Part shown: positions 15,062 through 20,966 of the stretch, piece by piece | Position numbering within the stretch: position 1 is the stretch's first letter | Layout of the letters: each line of letters begins with the position of its first letter | NCBI GenBank assembly: GCA_039029395.1 | Contig: JBCCGG010000065.1 | Location: 1 to 25,716 of the forward strand | Direction of reading: 5' to 3' | From: JBCCGG01 sp039029395 | Lineage (GTDB): Bacteria; Pseudomonadota; Alphaproteobacteria; Kiloniellales; JAKSDN01 | DNA: 25,716 bases | Made by a program: the position numbers and the translations under genes | The notes under the pieces: generated by a model | The model's database searches: none | Told to the model about the DNA's origin: nothing | Seen by the model: the letters and a program-made list of their open reading frames with translations, nothing else

Positions 15062-15633
15062 GGTGCGATCGATCTTATCCGCCGCCGCATCGCAACGCCC
15101 AGGCCGCCGAGGCCGGCCAGGAAGAGCGCGAGGCTCGCCGGCTCGGGCACGGTGAGGTCGTTCGGGTCCTGGTAAATCGCGATATCGCTCAGTTGAACGG
15201 TGGTTTGGGTCATTTGCGAGATCGCGGTCAAGGAGGCGGTGTTCAAGAGACCGCCGGCGAGCGCGGTACCGGACGCCTCGTAGATCCAGATCTCGCCAGG
15301 CTCGAGGATGTCATCACTGTTGCCGCTTTCGACCACACCGAACATCGGGCTGAAGTCATCGAACAGGTCCAGCGTGCCGTTGTCGTCGATGATCGTTATG
15401 TCGCCGAAGGCGAAGCTTTCGTCCAAGACCCCGCCAATATTCTCTACCCTATAGGTCCAAACGACCGTGCTGCCCGCCGGGACGGCCGGCGCGTCGTTGG
15501 CATCGTTGGCATCGAGGCCGTTGGCCAGCTTCGTGAAGGCTAAAATCGCATCGGCCTTTGCGTGATCCGGTGCAAAGGCTGAGAGTGACAAGACGACCGT
15601 AGCGAGAAAGACGGATGTGCGCATCGTCTTCAT
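15058..15633 (-). CDS. PEP-CTERM sorted exported protein with a DUF11-like domain
   Basis: This is a 191-residue exported protein. It has an N-terminal signal peptide (MKTMRTSVFLATVVLSLSAF, cleavage near KADA) and a complete PEP-CTERM tail: VPEPASLALFLAGLGGLGV, then the basic MRRRIR. Such tails are recognised by exosortase (EpsH family), removed at the membrane, and linked to exopolysaccharide or biofilm production. The mature domain has a single Ig-like/DUF11-type pattern: VPAGSTVVWTYRVENIGG, an Asp-rich DDNGTLDLFDD stretch, and ILEPGEIWIYEASGTALAGG. ATG 15633 fits the signal peptide and follows GAGGGGG. No exosortase gene is in the window. Cell-surface or matrix location is inferred. Confidence 0.82.
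   Translation of the reverse strand: MKTMRTSVFLATVVLSLSAFAPDHAKADAILAFTKLANGLDANDANDAPAVPAGSTVVWTYRVENIGGVLDESFAFGDITIIDDNGTLDLFDDFSPMFGVVESGNSDDILEPGEIWIYEASGTALAGGLLNTASLTAISQMTQTTVQLSDIAIYQDPNDLTVPEPASLALFLAGLGGLGVAMRRRIRSIAP
15496..15513 (-). repeat. two 9-base tandem repeats inside the PEP-CTERM gene
   Basis: GTTGGCATC occurs twice in tandem (plus-strand reading) and encodes the DANDAND stretch near the mature N-terminus. It is in frame and could vary by slippage without breaking the protein. Confidence 0.6.
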
Positions 15634-15654
15634 GACAAACCCCCTCATTACGCT

Positions 15655-15703
15655 ATCTGCGTTGCCCCTCTGCGCCCTAGAATGAGGGCCGCTTCCCGCA
15701 GAT
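15655..15703 (-). promoter_or_regulatory. competing inverted repeats in the PEP-CTERM mRNA leader
   Basis: The 5' leader contains ATCTGCG (15655-15661) and CGCAGAT (15697-15703), a perfect 7-base inverted repeat. Between them, GCCCT/AGGGC (15674-15678 and 15685-15689) forms an inner hairpin. A second CTGCG (15670-15674) could pair with the same CGCAG, so two alternative stems compete. The nearest arm lies 21 bases upstream of the ATG, close to the GAGGGGG ribosome site. It could be a translational control element, or merely GC-rich chance. Confidence 0.35.
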
Positions 15704-15711
15704 CGGGGATA

Positions 15712-15741
15712 ATTTTCACATGAAGGACCTAACCCCGTCAA
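15712..15741 (-). promoter_or_regulatory. candidate promoter of the PEP-CTERM gene
   Basis: On the minus strand TTGACG (15741-15736, 5/6 match) is followed after 18 bases by GAAAAT (15717-15712, 4/6). Transcription would begin near 15705, giving a leader of about 70 bases that contains the inverted repeats described separately. Matched by eye. Confidence 0.35.
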
Positions 15742-16071
15742 GCTAAGTGCAGTGCCTACAGTCCGTTTGCATTCTATGTATTGTAGTTGGTTGCGTTCAG
15801 CCGAGAACGAATGCGCTCACCAATCCTTGCACTGAGGAATCCCATGAGGGTTCGCTAAAAGAGTCTCTTGAACCGAATTTGAGCATCGCCCAAGCGTCAT
15901 AAAATGGGGACATGATAAAACTTCTCTCCTAGTTTCGCTATCGTGTCCCGCGCATCGGCGCTCAATCCACAAAACCCGATCGCCCCCTTCGAAAAATGTC
16001 GTTTTATCCCGGCGCGCTTTGGCTTTAGTCAAGAAGGGCCATGCACGTCAGGCCTTGAGGAGCCGAGCACC
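15742..16071. other. intergenic region between PEP-CTERM and EamA genes
   Basis: These 330 bases are noticeably more AT-rich than the flanking genes. A 71-codon open frame on the minus strand (16032-15817) has a TTG start, no ribosome site and a composition unlike its neighbours; I do not accept it. TAAAAT at 15900-15905 with TTGAGC at 15879-15884 could be plus-strand promoter boxes for the EamA gene, but the spacing is only 15 bases. Nothing else is recognisable. Confidence 0.35.
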
Positions 16072-17052
16072 ATGAGCGAGGGGGCGGTTTCAGCCGAGCG
16101 GGCGGACTCGCCGCTCAGGGCGATCGCCTATCTGGTCATCGGGCTCACCCTGTTCTCCCTGCAGGACGTCATCATCAAGTCCCTGAGCGGTGCCTACGCG
16201 GTCCACCAGATCGTCTTCATTCGCGGCCTGGTGGCGCTCTTTCCGATTCTCGCGATCGTCTATTGGGAAGGCGGTCTGGAGCGGCTCAAGACCGCGACGC
16301 CGGGCCTCAACATTCTGCGCGGCCTGATCGGATTCACCTGCTACACCACCTACTACATGGCACTGACCGTGTTGCCGCTGGCCGACGCGGTCACCCTGTT
16401 CTATGCCAGCCCGCTGTTCGTCACCGCGCTTTCCGTGCCCTTTCTGAAAGAGGCCGTGGGCCTACGCCGCTGGCTCGCGGTCGGGGTTGGCTTCTTGGGC
16501 GTGGTCGTGGTCATGCAGCCGGGCGCCGGGTCCTTCGATCCGGCCATGGCCTTCGGCGTGGTCGCCGCGCTGACCTACGCCTTCCAGATTCTGCTGACCC
16601 GCACACTGGGCAAGAGCCAGGCCGGCTCGACCATGTCGTTCCATTCCATGCTGGTCTTCATCGCGGCTAGCGGCTTGGTCGGCCTTGTGGTCGGCGGCGG
16701 CGCCTACGAGAGCCAGGGCCATCCCTCGGTCCAGTTCCTGCTGCGCGCCTGGGTCTGGCCGAGCTGGGTCGACCTGGGGCTGATCTCGGTCTGCGGCTTG
16801 ATCGCCGGGGTCGGTTTCTACCTGCTGTCCCAGGCCTACCGCCTGGCCGCGCCCAGCACGGTCGCGCCCTTCGAGTACTCCTCCCTGCCCTGGGCGATCC
16901 TCTGGGGCTTCCTGATCTGGGAAGACCTGCCCGAGCAGGCAACCCTCCTGGGCATCCTGCTGGTCGCCGGTAGCGGCCTCTACATCATCCACCGGGAGAC
17001 CCTGCGCGGCCGCAAGGTCGTGCGCGGCCGGCCGCTTAGGCCGCGGATTTGA
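16072..17052 (+). CDS. EamA/DMT superfamily transporter (ten-TM metabolite exporter)
   Basis: This 326-residue integral membrane protein has two EamA repeats and about ten hydrophobic segments. The first repeat runs from about residue 18 (AIAYLVIGLTLFSLQDVIIK) to the PLADAVTLFYASPLFVTALS motif and FLGVVVVMQPG. The second starts at AFGVVAALTYAFQILLTRTL and ends GILLVAGSGLYIIHRE. This layout is typical of RhtA/YdcZ-like exporters of amino acids or other small metabolites; the substrate cannot be told. ATG 16072 follows GAGGAG (16057-16062). It is convergent with the sulfatase-like gene, with 18 bases between the stops. Confidence 0.88.
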   Translation: MSEGAVSAERADSPLRAIAYLVIGLTLFSLQDVIIKSLSGAYAVHQIVFIRGLVALFPILAIVYWEGGLERLKTATPGLNILRGLIGFTCYTTYYMALTVLPLADAVTLFYASPLFVTALSVPFLKEAVGLRRWLAVGVGFLGVVVVMQPGAGSFDPAMAFGVVAALTYAFQILLTRTLGKSQAGSTMSFHSMLVFIAASGLVGLVVGGGAYESQGHPSVQFLLRAWVWPSWVDLGLISVCGLIAGVGFYLLSQAYRLAAPSTVAPFEYSSLPWAILWGFLIWEDLPEQATLLGILLVAGSGLYIIHRETLRGRKVVRGRPLRPRI

Positions 17053-17070
17053 TCGATGACCTCGAGGAGT

Positions 17071-18765
17071 CTAGCGTCGGCTCGCTTGAACTGGGCGATC
17101 GTCGGCAAGCGGGGTCAAGGGGACCATAGGCCGGCGGCGCTGGCCCGGGCCGATTACGCCGCCGTCCGGCATGAGGTAGATGTCCTGGTGCTCGGCCACG
17201 TCCGCTCGGCCCATGACATGGCGCGCAAAGAGCCACTGGATCGAAGCGAAGCCGGGATCGACGCCCGGCTGGACGCCCGGCGCCTTGAGCGCGAAGAAGG
17301 TCGAATAGCCGCTCACGATATCCAGGGGCGAGAGCGAAGCTTCGTTTCCAGCCAAGGGCTCCAGGCGGGTGATGAGCGAGCCGTGATCGCCGTGAATGAT
17401 GATCGTGGCGTCTTCGGCCAGGCCGCGGCGCTCCAGGATCCCGAAGAGCTCGGCCAGGCGCCGGTTCAAGCAGCGCATTTGCTTGAAGTACTCCCGATAG
17501 CGCAAGCGCTGGCGCTCGGGGTCGGAGGGCATAGATGCCCACCATAGGGGGGACTTGCGCTCGATCCAGTCGCCCAGACGGGTTTTGACCCGGCAGCTCT
17601 CTTCCAACACGTAAGGATGGTGCGGCAGGAAGAGATGGGCGATGTAGGCTTCGCCCGGCCCGATGGTCTCAAGCCGGGCGGCAACATGGTCCATCAGGTT
17701 CAAGGAGACCACGGTCGAGGGGCTGAGTCCCTGAGCTTCCCACGCAGGCACCTCGAGACCCACCGCCGCGCCGGCCTTGCGCACCAGGTGCCACCCCAGG
17801 CGGGCCGCGCGAAACAGCTTTTCATAGTCGACAGAGAAGGAATAGAGCAGCAGATAGTGCGCCTTGTCGAGCGCGCCGGCGTCGACCTCATGTAGGATGC
17901 GGATATCCTTGCGGTTAAAGGTCTCGCAGCGCGCCACGGGCGCCAATGGATCGGCGCAGAAGTCCACATAGCCCGACTGCAGGACATCGATCGCATAGCC
18001 CTGAGCGCGCAGGTGCCGGAACCAACGGTTTTCCTTCAGCTTGCCATGGCCCGCCTGGAAATCGACCCAGCGGTGGGCGTTCGGCTCGACCGAGGCGTTC
18101 ACCATATTGGGCAAGGACTCCAGTGTCGCGGGAAAGTGGGTGAAGGCGCTGCCGTAGACCCGGAAGCCGGCAGACTGATAGAGCCGGAGAAGCTCGCCGC
18201 GCATGACTCGGGCGCCGGGGATCTGGTCGACCAGGCCGTTCAGGCCAATCTGCTGGTCGAGGATAAGATGGACCACCGGTCCGCGATCGTTGGCCGGACT
18301 CTGTTCTGTCTCGACGACCGCGATGGACTCGACCGGGGGCTTCGGCAGGACCAGCGATGAGAGCACCATGGCGCCGAAGGCGACGGCGACGACCTTGCTG
18401 ATATGGGCGCGCAGACACCACATGACGGCCGTCACCGGCAAGAAGAGCGCAAGAAACTTGGCGGCTTCCTCCATGACCGGCGACAGCTGCGCAGCCAGCG
18501 TGCGGGGCATAACCACTTCGCCGAAGAACACGACGACGACCAAGAGCGCGAAGACGATCGGACGTAGGCTGTCCGGACGCAAGGCGACCACCAAAGCGAG
18601 CGCGCCGGCGAGCAGCAGCAGCGCGCCGAAGGCGGCCAGGACTTCGAAATGGAGAAAGCCGTAGTCGCGGACCGCCAGAAAGTTGGCGAAGGGTGCGGCG
18701 AACACCAGAAAGGCCGCCAGCGTGTCCCAGGCCAAGGCACGCAGCTTCTGGCTTGCGTGATTCAT
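17071..18765 (-). CDS. membrane-anchored sulfatase-like hydrolase (alkaline phosphatase superfamily)
   Basis: This 564-residue protein has about five N-terminal membrane segments (near residues 14-33, 40-62, 69-88, 103-117 and 121-140), followed by a periplasmic catalytic domain. The domain starts at VVHLILDQQIG, where Asp170 is a probable metal ligand. FPATLESLP offers Thr214 as the likely nucleophile, as in LTA-synthase/phosphoethanolamine-transferase relatives rather than formylglycine sulfatases. LPHHPYV (His382/His383) and IIIHGDHGS (Asp460, His461) complete the metal site. It may modify or cleave phosphate or sulfate esters on surface polysaccharides or lipids. The substrate is unknown. 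It is divergent from the oxygenase-ectC unit. Confidence 0.8.
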   Translation of the reverse strand: MNHASQKLRALAWDTLAAFLVFAAPFANFLAVRDYGFLHFEVLAAFGALLLLAGALALVVALRPDSLRPIVFALLVVVVFFGEVVMPRTLAAQLSPVMEEAAKFLALFLPVTAVMWCLRAHISKVVAVAFGAMVLSSLVLPKPPVESIAVVETEQSPANDRGPVVHLILDQQIGLNGLVDQIPGARVMRGELLRLYQSAGFRVYGSAFTHFPATLESLPNMVNASVEPNAHRWVDFQAGHGKLKENRWFRHLRAQGYAIDVLQSGYVDFCADPLAPVARCETFNRKDIRILHEVDAGALDKAHYLLLYSFSVDYEKLFRAARLGWHLVRKAGAAVGLEVPAWEAQGLSPSTVVSLNLMDHVAARLETIGPGEAYIAHLFLPHHPYVLEESCRVKTRLGDWIERKSPLWWASMPSDPERQRLRYREYFKQMRCLNRRLAELFGILERRGLAEDATIIIHGDHGSLITRLEPLAGNEASLSPLDIVSGYSTFFALKAPGVQPGVDPGFASIQWLFARHVMGRADVAEHQDIYLMPDGGVIGPGQRRRPMVPLTPLADDRPVQASRR

Positions 18766-18856
18766 CTGCTATCCGTCGTTTAGAATCTCGAACAAATCTT
18801 CGCCGAAACGAAGTGGCTGTCGAAAGCTAGTGGAGAAGTGCTTAATGTCGGATAAA

Positions 18857-18865
18857 TGGTAAAAT
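18857..18865 (+). promoter_or_regulatory. candidate extended -10 promoter for the oxygenase-ectC unit
   Basis: TGGTAAAAT is a TGN-extended -10 element (hexamer 5/6), with no good -35 at the expected distance. Transcription would begin near 18872. That leaves a leader of about 43 bases to the TTG start at 18915 but only a few bases to the in-frame ATG 18879. This agrees with the TTG start and its strong ribosome site. Confidence 0.4.
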
Positions 18866-18914
18866 TCCATGTTCCGGCATGGCGTTGGGTCAATTCTTGC
18901 TCCAGGAGGGGCCT

Positions 18915-19862
18915 TTGGATCCGTTAAAGGAGCTTCCGCTCGTCGATCTTTCGACCGTCCGCGACCAAGCGGCCCTGGCGGCGCTGCTGAAGCGCACCTT
19001 TCACCGTTCGGGCTTTTGCTACCTGGCCGGCCACGGTGTGCCGCGCGCGCTGATCGACGGCGTGCTGGCGGCCAACCGGCGCTTCCACGCTCAGCCGCTG
19101 GCCGCGAAAGAAGCCGTGGCGATCAATGCCGCCCATCGGGGCTACATGGGATTCGCCTCCTCGCTGATCGTGACCTCCTCGGTCGAGCGGGCGCGCAAGC
19201 CGAACCAGAGCGAATCCTTCATGATGATGCACGAGCTGGCGCCCGACGACCCTGAGCTGCGGGCCGGCCGGCCCCTGCAGGGTCCCAACCGCTGGCCCGA
19301 GGCCCTGCCCGGCTTCCGCGCCGCCGTGGTCGCCTACAACGATGCCTTGGAGGCGCTCGCCCGCCGCCTCATGGGGGCAGTTGGGGTGGCCTTCGGGGCC
19401 GACTTGACGCGCCATTTCGAAAAGCCGACCACGTTCCTGCGCCTGCTGCACTACCCGCCGCCGGAAGATCCCCTGGAGCCTGGCCTCTACGGCTCGGCGC
19501 CCCACACGGATTACGGCTTTCTGACCATCCTGCTGCAAGACGAGACCGGTGGCCTTCAGGTGCTAAACGAGGAGGAACAGTGGATCGACGCGCCGCCGCG
19601 GCCCGGCTGCTTCGTGGTCAACATCGGTGATATGGCCATGCGTTGGAGCAACGGCCACTGGCGCTCGACACGGCACCGGGTGATCAACAGCGCCGGGCGC
19701 GACCGCTACTCCGTGCCGTTCTTCTTCGACCCCGACATGGACACCGTTGTCGCCCCGCTCGACCCGGGCCAGGCACCGCGTTTCGAGGCGCTGCGCTACG
19801 GCGACTACCTGATGGAGCGGATCGACGCCAACTACGCTTACCGCAAGGAGACCGTAGGATGA
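18915..19862 (+). CDS. isopenicillin N synthase-like 2-oxoglutarate/Fe(II) dioxygenase
   Basis: This 315-residue cytosolic oxygenase has the DIOX_N and 2OG-FeII_Oxy domains. The N-terminal domain has LPLVDLSTV and SGFCYLAGHGVP. The C-terminal jelly roll has the iron-binding triad His197 and Asp199 (HTDYGFLTILLQD) with His254 (STRHRVIN), and the co-substrate-binding RYS motif from Arg264. It would use 2-oxoglutarate and oxygen to hydroxylate, desaturate or cyclise a small substrate. I chose TTG 18915 because AGGAGGGG (18904-18911) lies 3 bases before it; ATG 18879 lacks a ribosome site. Its TGA overlaps the ectC ATG (ATGA), implying a shared pathway. It is not EctD, the ectoine hydroxylase, which belongs to the PhyH family. 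Confidence 0.85.
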   Translation: MDPLKELPLVDLSTVRDQAALAALLKRTFHRSGFCYLAGHGVPRALIDGVLAANRRFHAQPLAAKEAVAINAAHRGYMGFASSLIVTSSVERARKPNQSESFMMMHELAPDDPELRAGRPLQGPNRWPEALPGFRAAVVAYNDALEALARRLMGAVGVAFGADLTRHFEKPTTFLRLLHYPPPEDPLEPGLYGSAPHTDYGFLTILLQDETGGLQVLNEEEQWIDAPPRPGCFVVNIGDMAMRWSNGHWRSTRHRVINSAGRDRYSVPFFFDPDMDTVVAPLDPGQAPRFEALRYGDYLMERIDANYAYRKETVG

Positions 19863-20248
19863 TCGTCAAGACGCTTCAAGATCTGGCCGGCACCAAAGGC
19901 GATACCCGGGGGGCCGGCTGGTCGAGCCAGCGGTTTCTGCTGGCCGAGGACGGTATGGGCTTTACGCTCACCGAGACCACGATCACGGCCGGCACCGATC
20001 ACGTGTTGTGGTACAAGCACCACTTGGAGGCCTGCTATTGCATTGATGGCGAGGGCGAGGTCGAGGACCTGGCGACCGGCGCGCTCTACCAGATTCTGCC
20101 GAGCACCTGCTACGCCCTGGACCAGCATGAGCGCCACCGCTTCAAGGCAATCACCGACATGCGCTTGGTCTGCGTCTTCACCCCGGCGCTGACGGGCGGC
20201 GAGGTGCACGACGAGGACGGCGCCTACGTGGCGGCAACACCGGGGTGA
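19859..20248 (+). CDS. ectC: ectoine synthase homologue (EctC), solitary
   Basis: This 129-residue cupin would cyclise N-gamma-acetyl-diaminobutyrate to ectoine. By memory of structural work on Paenibacillus EctC, residue numbers match directly: iron ligands Glu57, Tyr85 and His93, and substrate-pocket residues Trp21, Arg25, Thr40, Tyr52, Cys105, Phe107, Glu115 and His117 are all present. The known Asn38 position is Thr here. Conserved blocks are MGFTLTET, KHHLEACYCIDGEGEVEDL, LDQHERH and TGGEVHDEDG. The start overlaps the oxygenase stop, so the pair is translationally coupled. There is no ectA, ectB, ectD or ask_ect nearby. The enzyme may act on imported or alternative precursors, or be a repurposed cyclase. 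Fold and active site are sure; the real product is not. Confidence 0.85.
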   Translation: MIVKTLQDLAGTKGDTRGAGWSSQRFLLAEDGMGFTLTETTITAGTDHVLWYKHHLEACYCIDGEGEVEDLATGALYQILPSTCYALDQHERHRFKAITDMRLVCVFTPALTGGEVHDEDGAYVAATPG

Positions 20249-20255
20249 GCGCTCA
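20246..20255. other. 10-base palindrome carrying both convergent stop codons
   Basis: TGAGCGCTCA is a perfect palindrome whose left TGA ends ectC and whose right TCA is the stop of the minus-strand PPOX gene. The two genes are only 4 bases apart. No T run follows, so this is not an obvious terminator. Confidence 0.6.
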
Positions 20256-20891
20256 GTAGATCGTCTTCTTCATGCGCTCCGGGTAGGCATCGTCGTAGGC
20301 CTTACCGTCGAAGTCGTCGCGGCTCAGCGCTTGAAGGATCTCTCCGGTCGAGGGTAGATCGCGGCGCGAGATCTGGGCGTCGGCTTGCCACAGGCGGGAC
20401 CTGGCGAGCGCCTTTTGGCACTGAAAGTAAATGCGATCGACGGTGATCAGCAGGACGCTCCTGGGCGGCTTGCCTTGCATCTCGAATTCGGCCAGCAGCG
20501 CGGGCGTGGTCGCGATCTCGGCGCGCCCGTTGATGCGCAAGGTCTCGCCCACGCCGGGGATAAGAAACAGAAGCGAGACTCGCGGATCTCTGAGCACGTT
20601 GCGCAGGGTGTCCAGACGGTTGTTGCCGCGCCGGTCTGGCAGGGCCAGGGTCTTGTCGTCGAGCACCTTCACAAAGCCCGGCGGATCGCCCCGTGGCGAG
20701 CAGTCCAGGCCCTCGGGCCCGCTGGTCGCGACCACCACGAATGGCGCCTTCTCGATGAAGGCCCGGTAGTGCTCGGAGATATGTTCGATCTCCTTGACCA
20801 GGGAGCTCTTGACCGGCGTGCCGTAGAGCGCCTCGAGCTCTTCCAGCGAGGTGATGCGGTCGGCTACAGACACGCAGTCGGCTTGGGACAT
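20253..20891 (-). CDS. PPOX-class flavoprotein, MSMEG_1061 type (pyridoxamine 5'-phosphate oxidase-like)
   Basis: This 212-residue split-barrel flavoprotein belongs to the FMN-dependent PPOX-class family often named after MSMEG_1061. Characteristic stretches are SPRGDPPGFVKVLDD, LPDRRGNNRLDTLRN and LFLIPGVGETLRINGRAEI, which form the FMN site and dimer interface. The substrate is unknown; relatives use flavin or F420 to reduce diverse small molecules. The ATG at 20891 has only a weak GGAG about 14 bases upstream. It is convergent with ectC and lies 75 bases before the large cytochrome gene on the same strand, so it could follow it in transcription. No functional link to ectC is evident. Confidence 0.82.
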   Translation of the reverse strand: MSQADCVSVADRITSLEELEALYGTPVKSSLVKEIEHISEHYRAFIEKAPFVVVATSGPEGLDCSPRGDPPGFVKVLDDKTLALPDRRGNNRLDTLRNVLRDPRVSLLFLIPGVGETLRINGRAEIATTPALLAEFEMQGKPPRSVLLITVDRIYFQCQKALARSRLWQADAQISRRDLPSTGEILQALSRDDFDGKAYDDAYPERMKKTIY

Positions 20892-20966
20892 GGCGTAGGC
20901 GCTCCGTCGGCTTGGATGTTACCGCGGCGGACCCTATCAGCAGTGGCCGGCCCCCGCCAGTGGCCC

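Noticed and set aside
15745..15770. sigma-54-like element upstream of the PEP-CTERM gene (minus strand GGCAC...TTAGC)
   Set aside because: PEP-CTERM genes can have sigma-54 promoters, but here the GG and GC are 11 rather than 10 bases apart and the -12 element is TAGC instead of TTGC.
15817..16032. 71-codon minus-strand frame before the EamA gene
   Set aside because: TTG start, no ribosome site, no recognisable feature; most likely chance in an AT-richer gap.
18915..19862. ectoine hydroxylase EctD next to ectC
   Set aside because: The protein has the IPNS-type architecture (DIOX_N plus 2OG-FeII_Oxy with HTD...H and RYS), not the PhyH-type sequence of EctD.
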